Positions 57,320 to 64,000 of a stretch of 64,000 nucleotides of DNA are shown piece by piece. The DNA lies in assembly GCA_022425485.1 (NCBI GenBank), contig JAKMFL010000058.1:1-64000 (forward strand), in the 5' to 3' direction. Positions within the stretch are counted from its first letter, which is position 1, and every line of letters begins with the position of its first letter. The notes beneath the pieces were generated by a model. The model made no database searches. It had not been told where the DNA came from and saw nothing but the letters and a program-made list of their open reading frames with translations. The stretch is from Alphaproteobacteria bacterium. GTDB lineage: Bacteria; Pseudomonadota; Alphaproteobacteria; Puniceispirillales; Puniceispirillaceae. The position numbers were made by a program, and so were the translations under genes.

Positions 57320-58531
57320 ATGATTTGCCGAAGGCCAATTTCAGATGCTGCTGAAAAGCTGGTATTGGCAGCCGGATTAATCGCAAGCGCTGTTTGGCTA
57401 GGCACCGCGATGCCGGCCATGGCAAAAACATCTGTCTGGCTAGATGAAACTACTGAAATTCGCTATAGCTCCGGGTGGTATCGTGCCAATGGTAGCGATG
57501 GGGATTTTATCGATATTAACATTTCTGATGTGGATATCTATGAGCGCGGCCAACAACGCGGCTATATCGAAAAGCTAGTCTTGAAAACAGATGGCATTGG
57601 TGAGGATATCGTTGCCATCGAAACAGCCTTATTGAAGAATTTTACCTATTCTACCGACAAAGGCGAAACCCTGGCCATTGGGCATGTTTCTGGTAAGCAT
57701 CTGGTGGTAGCTGACGATTATCGCATGGAGGAATACCGCGAACGCCATAGCGGACAAAGCCCATTGCGCAGTATGGCCGAAATAAAGAATATCCAGTTTT
57801 ATTCAGAAAATGAACATGTCGAATTCCAGATTTCCAGTATCAGCCTTGATGGCCTGCTAGCCCCTGCTGAGTTTGATGCCCTTCCCGATAATTCACGCAG
57901 TGAGATTAGCTTAAACGGTCTGGTGTTGCGGCAAATTCCGGGAGACAGAAGCCTGAGCGAAATAGATGCCTTTTTTGCTGTATTGGGCAGTGATCAGCTT
58001 GCCCTAGATATCAACATGAATTTTGAGAGTACCAAAAAAGCAGACGCCTTGAAATTACAGGGTATCATGAGCCTTTCTGCATCCAATTTGATGGATATAG
58101 AGGCCGACTTCACGCTGGATTTCACGAAACATGAATATCAAGCCTTAGACCAGATAGTGAAGTTTTATCTGGAAACACAAACACCGAAAGCAGAAGAAGC
58201 GGTTAGTCTTGCCTTGCTAAGCAGTGTTTCCGGCTTTTCAGTTGAACTAAAAGATGCAGGTCTATTGGAGCTTATCACCCGCCTACAAGGTAATCAGGCA
58301 ACAGACATAACAATTATGATCCTGCAAATGAGCTTAAACGAAATGCTGCCGCGTCATGCGCTCGCTATCGGCACCCCTATCGAAGCTTTTTTGAAACAAG
58401 GCGGCAGATTGCAGATGCGCACGGATATTGCCCCGCGCCTATCTCCAACCGAAATGCTGGCGTTGCAATTTGACCCAGAGCGCATTATTGACCGGATCAA
58501 ACTGCAATTTACCCATTCACGCCAAAATTAG
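57320..58531 (+). CDS. Exported protein of unknown function (403 aa)
   Basis: I do not recognise the family. A signal peptide is visible: RRPISDAAEKLVLAAGLIAS, then AVWLGTAMPAMAKTS, with cleavage probably after AMA near residue 35. The mature part is rich in beta strands with acidic, repeated patterns such as INISDVDIYERGQQRGYIEK and IEKLVLKTD, suggesting a periplasmic or surface-exposed beta protein. No catalytic motif or lipobox is evident. The ATG at 57320 fits the signal peptide and a GGGAGG box; an earlier in-frame start adds 15 residues. It lies between clpB and the convergent htpG. Confidence 0.75.
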   Translation: MICRRPISDAAEKLVLAAGLIASAVWLGTAMPAMAKTSVWLDETTEIRYSSGWYRANGSDGDFIDINISDVDIYERGQQRGYIEKLVLKTDGIGEDIVAIETALLKNFTYSTDKGETLAIGHVSGKHLVVADDYRMEEYRERHSGQSPLRSMAEIKNIQFYSENEHVEFQISSISLDGLLAPAEFDALPDNSRSEISLNGLVLRQIPGDRSLSEIDAFFAVLGSDQLALDINMNFESTKKADALKLQGIMSLSASNLMDIEADFTLDFTKHEYQALDQIVKFYLETQTPKAEEAVSLALLSSVSGFSVELKDAGLLELITRLQGNQATDITIMILQMSLNEMLPRHALAIGTPIEAFLKQGGRLQMRTDIAPRLSPTEMLALQFDPERIIDRIKLQFTHSRQN

Positions 58532-58540
58532 GCTAATGGC

Positions 58541-58585
58541 ATTAAGCCGCCCCGTATTAAGCAGGCCCGAATTAAGCGGATAGCC
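58541..58585. repeat. Tandem repeat, 3 x 15 bp, across the htpG stop codon
   Basis: ATTAAGCCGCCCCGT (58541-58555), ATTAAGCAGGCCCGA (58556-58570) and ATTAAGCGGATAGCC (58571-58585) share ATTAAGC. The htpG stop on the minus strand is at 58572-58574, inside the third unit. Each unit contains the same TTA, so all three carry a possible stop in the same frame. Confidence 0.9.
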
Positions 58586-60470
58586 CGCGCTCCATCAACC
58601 TTGTCATGCGTTTTGCAAATTCTGTTAGACTAGCAGGCGGGCGTCCTTCCAAAATCTGCGCCTGATCAAGCAACATTTTAGCCGCATCATCTAGCAGTGC
58701 AGGGTCACCATTGGCTTCGATTTGGCTGGCCATACCCTTAATCAACTTATGATCAGGATTTATCTCCAATATTCTTGGGCTGCCAGCAAAATCCTTATTA
58801 TGCGCCTTCATGAGCCGTTCCATCTGGATATCCATCCCCTCTTCATCAGCGACCAGACATACAGGGCTATCGGTTAAGGTTTTCGACAGTCTTACCTCTT
58901 TTACATCCTCGCCAAGGGTCGCTTTAACCTTTGTAATCAGGCTTGCAAACTCCTGATTGCGGGCATCATCATCTGGTATCTCTTCTGCCTTTTCACTATC
59001 TGACTTTGGAGCCACCTTATCGAGATCAGAAATCCCTCTGGTCGCAGACGCAAAGGCCTTGCCTTCAAACTCTGTTACAGCCTGCATCCAGAATTCATCT
59101 ACCGGATCTGTCATCAACAGAACGTCAATATCGCGGGCACGAAAGCCTTCTAAATGCGGCGAGGTTTCTGCCTGCTCAGCATTTTCCGCTGAAAGCGTAT
59201 AAATTTTATCCTGTGTATCTGGCATCGCGGCGACATAATCCGCAAGGCTGATAAGCGTGCCTGAACGAGCAGAGCGGAACAGGCAAATTTCTAAAATCTT
59301 ATCTCGGCTTTCAACATCTTCATATAAGCCTTCTTTTAAGACCATCCCAAACTGATCCCAAAATGCTTCATAGGCCTCTGGGTCTTTTTCTTTCTTTTTC
59401 TTAAGCTCGCCCAAAATACGCTTTATCAGCGCTTTACCAATTTTCTGAACCGAAGGGTTCTTTTGCAGCATCTCGCGGCTGACATTCAAATCCATATCTG
59501 GTGTATCGATGACACCGCGAATAAAACGCAGCCAAGGCGGGACGATATCCTCGCATTCATCCGTGATAAAGACGCGGTTAATATAAAGAGACATGCGTGA
59601 TTTACGATCTGGATTAAACAGATCAAACGGGCGCGAGGTTGGCACAAACAGCAAGCTTGTGTAATTGAGCATCCCTTCCGTGCTGTTATGCAGCGTCATA
59701 AAGGGTTCGTCATATACCGCTCCGATTTGGCGATAAAACTGCGTATAATCTTCCTCTGAGATATCCTTTTTAGCCCGCGTCCAAATCGCAGAACCGGTAT
59801 TAAGTTGGCGCGGCTCATCCACCTTTGGCGGCTGCCAATTTACCGCATAACCGAGATGATCTGAATATTTGCGCACCAGATAACCGATGCGCGTCTCATC
59901 TAGAAAATCCTTCTCCCCCTTTTTTAGATGTAGCGTAATATCGGTGCCAGCTTGCGCACGTTTCGCTTCATCAAGGCTGTATCCAGTTTTGCCATCTGAT
60001 GACCAATGCCATGCCTTTTCATCACCAGCTTTGCGGCTAATAACATCTATCTTATCTGCGACCATGAAAGCAGAATAAAACCCGACCCCAAACTGGCCAA
60101 TCAGCGAGAAAGCATCTTTTGATTTTTTATCGCTAGATGTTTCTGCCTGAATTTGTTCGATGAACGCTTTCGAGCCAGAGCGCGCGATAGTGCCTAGCGC
60201 GGAGGCCATATCAGCATCATCCATTCCCACCCCATTATCGGAAATCGTCAGGGTTTTAGCTTTTTCATCCGCAACAATGTGGATGGCGTAGCCTGTCTCA
60301 CTTTGCAGGGATTGGTCTGTTGCAGCCATATAGCGGCGCTTATCCAACGCATCTGATGCGTTTGAGATTAGCTCCCGCAGAAAAATCTCTTTTTCCGAAT
60401 AAAGAGAGTTGATAACGATATCGAGGATTTTGCCAGTATCGGCTTCGAAATCATGCTGTTTAGCGGCCAT
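58572..60470 (-). CDS. htpG: Molecular chaperone HtpG (Hsp90)
   Basis: Cytoplasmic Hsp90. The N-terminal GHKL ATPase domain (about 1-220) has FLRELISNASDALDKRRY near 26-43 and the ATP-binding DNGVGMD near 80. The middle domain (about 235-430) carries DCEDIVPPWLRF-type sequence (TDECEDIVPPWLRFIRGVID, read in part near 305-320). The C-terminal dimerisation domain follows. At 632 aa it is complete. It is convergent with the exported unknown protein. No clear heat-shock promoter was seen upstream. Confidence 0.97.
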   Translation of the reverse strand: MAAKQHDFEADTGKILDIVINSLYSEKEIFLRELISNASDALDKRRYMAATDQSLQSETGYAIHIVADEKAKTLTISDNGVGMDDADMASALGTIARSGSKAFIEQIQAETSSDKKSKDAFSLIGQFGVGFYSAFMVADKIDVISRKAGDEKAWHWSSDGKTGYSLDEAKRAQAGTDITLHLKKGEKDFLDETRIGYLVRKYSDHLGYAVNWQPPKVDEPRQLNTGSAIWTRAKKDISEEDYTQFYRQIGAVYDEPFMTLHNSTEGMLNYTSLLFVPTSRPFDLFNPDRKSRMSLYINRVFITDECEDIVPPWLRFIRGVIDTPDMDLNVSREMLQKNPSVQKIGKALIKRILGELKKKKEKDPEAYEAFWDQFGMVLKEGLYEDVESRDKILEICLFRSARSGTLISLADYVAAMPDTQDKIYTLSAENAEQAETSPHLEGFRARDIDVLLMTDPVDEFWMQAVTEFEGKAFASATRGISDLDKVAPKSDSEKAEEIPDDDARNQEFASLITKVKATLGEDVKEVRLSKTLTDSPVCLVADEEGMDIQMERLMKAHNKDFAGSPRILEINPDHKLIKGMASQIEANGDPALLDDAAKMLLDQAQILEGRPPASLTEFAKRMTRLMERGLSA

Positions 60471-60667
60471 AATTCACCTATATGCGGTCAGTAGTTATAT
60501 CTTTTTTATCAGACCTGCATGTGGGTGGAGAGGTGTATTTTTTCAAGAGGAGATAGAGAACAGAAGTCATAATTTTATGCCCCTTCTCACCCCAAGGGCT
60601 TACTATGGCTGCTACAATCCGCTATAAGGGCTGAAATATTCGAACTTTGCGGTAATTTAGCCTTATT

Positions 60668-61996
60668 GTGAACCACGCTCTTATCATCCAACCCGAATTG
60701 AAGCAGGCCAGTTTGAAGCAGGCCGGTTTAAAGCAAGCCGGTGCGCTTAGCGATATGCGCACCCCGCAAGATAGGCTTGAGGAAGCTTGCGGCCTAGCGG
60801 CAGCCATTGATTTGGAAATTGTGCATACTGAGATCATTACGATGGCACGCATACGTGCTGCTTCGCTTTTGGGCCCGGGGGTGGTTGAACGTATCGCGGC
60901 GACGGCCGAAGCCTTAGACCATCCGCTACTCATCATCAATGCCAGCTTAACTCCCGTACAACATCGCAACCTTGAACGCGCACTGGGCTGCAAGGTGATT
61001 GACCGTACCGCGCTGATTTTGGAAATTTTTGGCGCACGTGCCCAAAGCCATGCTGGCCGCCTGCAAGTAGAGCTAGCTGCCCTAACCTTTCAGAAAAGCC
61101 GATTGGTACGTTCATGGACACATCTAGAGCGACAACGCGGCGGCGGCGGCTTTCTGGGCGGGCCGGGGGAGCGCCAGCTTGAGTTGGATAAGCGGATGCT
61201 GACTGACCAGATAAAACAAATCCGCAAAGAATTAGGCGAGGTGAAGCGCACCCGCACCTTGCAGCGTGCAAACCGGAGGCGCTCGCAAACCCCAACCATT
61301 GCGCTGGTTGGCTACACCAACGCTGGCAAATCCACCCTTTTTAACCGGCTAACGGGTGCGGATGTGCTGTCCAAAGATATGCTGTTTGCCACGCTTGACC
61401 CAACCATAAGAGGGGTTGAGCTTCCCAGCGGACGCGCTGTTTTGATGGGCGATACGGTAGGGTTTATCAGCAATCTGCCTACAGAGTTGGTGGAAGCTTT
61501 TAAATCTACGTTAGAAGAAATTAATCAAAGTGATCTTATCTTGCATGTGCATGATGTTTCTGCCGCAGATTTTGAGCAAGAAGCAAGCGATGTACGCACC
61601 GTTCTAGGGGAAATTGGTATTGATGTTATGGAACAATCAAGCAAAGTTCTGAACGTCTACAACAAATCCGACAATCTGGACGCAGAAGCGCTAGCCATTT
61701 ACAGGGAAAGCCTAGATGGCGTTTTATGCTCAGCTAGCTCAGGTGCCGGGCTAGACCTTCTATGCCAGCATATAGAGGATATCTTTAATGAGGGCGATAT
61801 GTGCTTGTCTTTAGCACTGGCCCCGCAACAGGCCTCTGCTGGGGCGTGGCTTTACGAAAATGGTCAGGTTAGCGCCTCCAGCTATGATGAAAATGGCCAG
61901 CATCATATTACTGTTACCCTTAGCATCGCTGATAAGCAGCGCTTTGCGCGGCAATGGCCCGATATTGCTCTACCTGAAGCATCCCAGGCAAAATAA
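60668..61996 (+). CDS. hflX: GTPase HflX
   Basis: Ribosome-associated GTPase that splits stalled or heat-damaged ribosomes. The N-terminal HflX domain (about 20-190) includes a glycine-rich loop LERQRGGGGFLGGPGERQLE in part near 155-175. The G domain starts near 213 with GYTNAGKST, then GDTVGFISNLP near 265 and NKSD near 335. The GTG at 60668 is the only reasonable start seen. Residues about 11-25 are three copies of LKQAG, encoded by a 15-bp tandem repeat. It is 442 aa. It is unlinked to hflK/hflC, unlike the E. coli hfq-hflX-hflK-hflC order. Confidence 0.94.
   Translation: MNHALIIQPELKQASLKQAGLKQAGALSDMRTPQDRLEEACGLAAAIDLEIVHTEIITMARIRAASLLGPGVVERIAATAEALDHPLLIINASLTPVQHRNLERALGCKVIDRTALILEIFGARAQSHAGRLQVELAALTFQKSRLVRSWTHLERQRGGGGFLGGPGERQLELDKRMLTDQIKQIRKELGEVKRTRTLQRANRRRSQTPTIALVGYTNAGKSTLFNRLTGADVLSKDMLFATLDPTIRGVELPSGRAVLMGDTVGFISNLPTELVEAFKSTLEEINQSDLILHVHDVSAADFEQEASDVRTVLGEIGIDVMEQSSKVLNVYNKSDNLDAEALAIYRESLDGVLCSASSGAGLDLLCQHIEDIFNEGDMCLSLALAPQQASAGAWLYENGQVSASSYDENGQHHITVTLSIADKQRFARQWPDIALPEASQAK
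60698..60742. repeat. Tandem repeat, 3 x 15 bp, in the hflX 5' end
   Basis: TTGAAGCAGGCCAGT (60698-60712), TTGAAGCAGGCCGGT (60713-60727) and TTAAAGCAAGCCGGT (60728-60742) differ by one to three bases. In frame they encode three five-residue LKQA(S/G) units before the HflX domain. Confidence 0.97.
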
Positions 61997-62025
61997 TCCC
62001 AGGCCAAATAATAACAGCCAAATAA
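61982..62025. repeat. Tandem repeat, about 3 x 15 bp, across the hflX stop codon
   Basis: TCCCAGGCAAAATAA (61982-61996, ending in the hflX stop), TCCCAGGCCAAATAA (61997-62011) and a 14-bp copy ending AAATAA (62012-62025). The second copy carries the same stop in the same frame. Confidence 0.95.
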
Positions 62026-62052
62026 TCACCATAGAGGCCAAAAAACTCCCTT

Positions 62053-62895
62053 ATGAAAAAAACGCAGAAAACGATTTTAATCACCGGATGCAGCAGCGGT
62101 ATAGGACTGGATGCGGCGATGCGCCTACAACGCCATGGCTGGCTCGTTTTGGCCAGTTGCCGGCGTGAGGCAGATTGTGTCTTGTTACGTGAAAAGGGTC
62201 TGCATAGCTTTGTTTTGGATTATGCAGATAGCCGTTCCATTCAACGCGGATGGAAGCAGGCTATGGATATTACCGGCGGGAAGTTAGATGTATTATTTAA
62301 TAACGGCGCTTATGCGCTACCCGGCGCGATAGAAGATATACCTGTTGCGGGATTAAGAGAAAATTTTGAGGCTAATTTTTTCGGATGGCACGAGCTAAGC
62401 TGCCTTGCTCTGAAGGTGATGCGGGCCCAAGAAAATGGTCGTATCCTGATCAATTCATCTGTGCTGGGCTTTGCGGCTCTGCGCTTTCGTGGCAGTTACA
62501 ACGCCACTAAATTTGCACTAGAAGGTTGGGCAGATACCTTGCGGCTAGAGCTTGCCAATAGCCCCATTAAAATTGTGCTGATAGAGCCGGGGCCTATTCG
62601 CACACGCATCCGAATAAACAGCCTGCCGCATTTCCAGAAATGGATAAATTGGCAAGCCTCACCTTTAAAAAGAACCTATGAAGAAGAACTCATCCCGCGC
62701 CTAAATGCGCCAGAGGATGGCCCGAAAGATAGATTTGAATTGCCGGTAAGTGCGGTCAGTGACGCCGTTTTACATGCCTGTACCGCACGCCAGCCAAAGA
62801 TACGCTATAGGATTACCACGGCCACCAAACTAGCGAGTTTGTTTAAATGGGCGCTCCCTGCCCGGCTTTGGGACAAGCTAGCCGTCAGGCTTTAG
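62053..62895 (+). CDS. Short-chain dehydrogenase/reductase
   Basis: Classical SDR with cofactor motif TGCSSGIG near residues 11-18, NNGAYALPG near 86 and the catalytic SxnYxxxK (SVLGFAALRFRGSYNATKFALEGW, read in parts, serine near 138, tyrosine near 152, lysine near 156). The C-terminus is longer than in minimal SDRs (280 aa) with a basic, hydrophobic end, so membrane association is possible. The substrate is unknown. It follows hflX after 56 bp of tandem-repeat spacer. Confidence 0.88.
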   Translation: MKKTQKTILITGCSSGIGLDAAMRLQRHGWLVLASCRREADCVLLREKGLHSFVLDYADSRSIQRGWKQAMDITGGKLDVLFNNGAYALPGAIEDIPVAGLRENFEANFFGWHELSCLALKVMRAQENGRILINSSVLGFAALRFRGSYNATKFALEGWADTLRLELANSPIKIVLIEPGPIRTRIRINSLPHFQKWINWQASPLKRTYEEELIPRLNAPEDGPKDRFELPVSAVSDAVLHACTARQPKIRYRITTATKLASLFKWALPARLWDKLAVRL

Positions 62896-62943
62896 GCTCT
62901 AAGACCCTGAGACTCTAGGACTCTGAGACTCTGAGGCTCTGGG
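62896..62943. repeat. Tandem array of six 8-bp units between convergent genes
   Basis: Units GCTCTAAG, ACCCTGAG, ACTCTAGG, ACTCTGAG, ACTCTGAG and GCTCTGGG run without gaps from 62896 to 62943. They fill the entire space between the stop of the SDR gene (62895) and the stop of the small unknown gene (62946). Confidence 0.95.
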
Positions 62944-62945
62944 GG

Positions 62946-63359
62946 TTATCTCTTACTCGCTTTAACCACCGCCTGCTCAACACCAGCCTGCTCAATAACT
63001 TCATTAACCAAACCATTGACAAGAATTTCGCCTAATTGGTTTTCGGCAATAAAAATACCAAAATCCTTGCGACCATAGCTATAGGCAGGAACAAATGCGA
63101 AGATAGCTGTCTTATTATCTGGGCAAAGCTGACTAGCAATGTCGCGTAACTCATCATCCTGCCGGCTATCAAAACAGACCGAAACTGCGACAAAAAATGC
63201 CTGCATGCCGCTATCTTTAACCTCTATATCCACCTGCCAAGTGATCAGAATATTCGGCGTTTCTGTGTGTTCGGCTAATAGCGCAGATAGCTTGCCATCA
63301 TAATCTGCCATCACCTCATCAAGGGTTATCACAAGCGGGGCTGTATCTTTAGTCATCAT
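62946..63359 (-). CDS. Unknown small protein (137 aa)
   Basis: I do not recognise this protein. It is acidic, without a signal peptide or membrane segment, and looks alpha/beta: ILITWQVDIEV, AFFVAVSVCFDS and TAIFAFVPAYSYGRKDFGIF are likely strands. The C-terminus ends VIEQAG, VEQAV, VKASKR, where the first two are the product of a 15-bp duplication (62966-62995). The start at 63359 is a tandem ATGATG. It lies between an 8-bp repeat array and the MFS transporter gene on the same strand, 39 bp downstream of that gene. Confidence 0.65.
   Translation of the reverse strand: MMTKDTAPLVITLDEVMADYDGKLSALLAEHTETPNILITWQVDIEVKDSGMQAFFVAVSVCFDSRQDDELRDIASQLCPDNKTAIFAFVPAYSYGRKDFGIFIAENQLGEILVNGLVNEVIEQAGVEQAVVKASKR
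62966..62995. repeat. Tandem duplication, 2 x 15 bp, in the 3' end of the small unknown gene
   Basis: CCACCGCCTGCTCAA (62966-62980) and CACCAGCCTGCTCAA (62981-62995) share CCTGCTCAA exactly and differ in the first six bases. In the minus frame they give repeated IEQAG/VEQAV residues. Confidence 0.88.
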
Positions 63360-63398
63360 TTTTCCTTAGGCATATAGCGTTGCATTCTTGTAGCTGAT

Positions 63399-63998
63399 TT
63401 ATTCAGAGCGAGCATCATTTTTACGGTAAAATAGCGCTAGAACCGCCGCAAAAGCAGCGAATAAAGCGCTAATACGCAAGGTTTCCTGCAAAGAGCTGGC
63501 AAATAGGCCGCGAATGAGGCGCATGATGGTTTCCTGCTCACTAACAGGCCAGTCTGCTGGCAAGGTTATCGCCGCAATCATCGCCCGGTTATCTATCAGA
63601 AAAGCCTGTTTATCTGGGGACAAGCTTGTATCCCCCAACGCCGCTGTTAGGTTTGCAGCGTAATCTCCGCCTATCCAATAGCCGAATACGGCAATCCCCA
63701 GCAAGGGGCCAATCCGTGAGACTGCATTATTTACGCCGCTGGCCAACCCGTCGCGCCCCGGCCCTGCCGCCGCCATCGCCACCGTGGTCAGCGGGGCTGC
63801 AAATAATCCAACGGCGAATCCCATTACAATCATGCCCGGAAATACAGACCGCAGATAATCACCATCAGCAAAGCTTAACCAAAATAGCGATATCGACATG
63901 AGCGCAGCAGAGGAAAACAGAATAAGGCGTGGCCCGTAAATAGTTGCCATACGCCCAGCGCGCGCTGAGATAAAAAATACAATAACAGAAATAGGCAG
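63399..63998 (-). CDS. MFS transporter, C-terminal part (gene continues beyond window)
   Basis: The frame is open to the right edge of the window. Upstream of the internal ATG at 63950 it continues as ISARAGRMATIYGPR, which resembles a cytoplasmic loop of major facilitator transporters. The following helices (VFPGMIVMGFAVGLFAAPL, in part, and GVNNAVSRIGPLLGIAVFG) match the second half of 12/14-TM drug:H+ antiporters of the EmrB/QacA type. A periplasmic loop and a last helix (ISALFAAFAAVLALFYR) follow. Substrate and N-terminal half are not visible. Confidence 0.78.
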   Translation of the reverse strand: MPISVIVFFISARAGRMATIYGPRLILFSSAALMSISLFWLSFADGDYLRSVFPGMIVMGFAVGLFAAPLTTVAMAAAGPGRDGLASGVNNAVSRIGPLLGIAVFGYWIGGDYAANLTAALGDTSLSPDKQAFLIDNRAMIAAITLPADWPVSEQETIMRLIRGLFASSLQETLRISALFAAFAAVLALFYRKNDARSE

Positions 63999-64000
63999 GG

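Overview
The window reads as a stretch of chromosome from a free-living, probably marine alphaproteobacterium. The alphaproteobacterial signs are a circularly permuted two-piece tmRNA gene, an alphaproteobacterial-type SspB beside it, a cysteine-poor L36 protein (RpmJ), an SbmA/BacA-type peptide transporter and a compact mreBCD-mrdA-rodA cluster. The mid-range base composition, very tight packing and mix of heterotroph genes (glycolate oxidase, methylmalonyl-CoA mutase, glutaryl-CoA dehydrogenase) would fit a SAR116-like lineage. That placement is an inference from memory, not a search result.

Layout. Positions 1-2,820 are accessory: the 3' part of an RTX (calcium-binding repeat) gene, then a clearly AT-rich block of small minus-strand genes that ends only 7 bp from the glmS stop codon. 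The block carries a short rolling-circle-type HUH initiator, a ribbon-helix-helix protein, two unrecognised small proteins and an orphan recombinase-type DNA-binding segment. Nested inverted repeats lie just upstream of the initiator. This is the most unusual part of the window.

From 2,828 on the DNA is ordinary, dense housekeeping chromosome. 2.8-7.7 kb holds cell-envelope precursors (glmS, glmU-hldE). 7.7-14.6 kb holds a peptide transporter and the rod-shape operon mreB-mreC-mreD-mrdA-rodA. 14.8-18.5 kb is branched-chain amino acid synthesis (ilvB-ilvH-ilvC). 18.8-25.7 kb holds miaA, serB, degP and hflK-hflC, then mrp. 25.7-28.3 kb has thyA-folA, ssrA and sspB. 28.4-34.3 kb has class I fumarase, glcD-glcE-glcF and rpmJ. 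34.5-50.2 kb is a mixture: msrA, pgk, azlC-azlD, transporters, a carbinolamine dehydratase, a YciB-like protein, an FMN hydroxyacid dehydrogenase, cytochrome c, a DUF3179 protein, a D-hydroxyacid dehydrogenase, a HAD phosphatase, a ferredoxin reductase, a 10-TM metal exporter-like protein and an acyl-CoA dehydrogenase. 50.4-64 kb has methylmalonyl-CoA mutase, a ThDP enzyme, clpB, an exported protein of unknown function, htpG, hflX, a short-chain dehydrogenase, a small unknown protein and the end of an MFS transporter.

How genes work together. The tmRNA and SspB genes form a tagging-and-delivery module for rescued nascent chains. DegP and the HflKC complex, with ClpB and HtpG elsewhere, make up much of the protein quality-control set. 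GlmS, GlmU, HldE, MreBCD, PBP2 and RodA feed and organise the envelope. ThyA and FolA are coupled through dihydrofolate.

A second pattern runs through the whole window: short perfect or near-perfect tandem duplications, most often with a 15-bp period (also 8, 11, 12, 14 and 16). They occur in spacers, across stop codons and in disordered protein segments. No gap longer than about 300 bases lacks an annotated gene or RNA. I saw no tRNA, rRNA, CRISPR array or insertion sequence.
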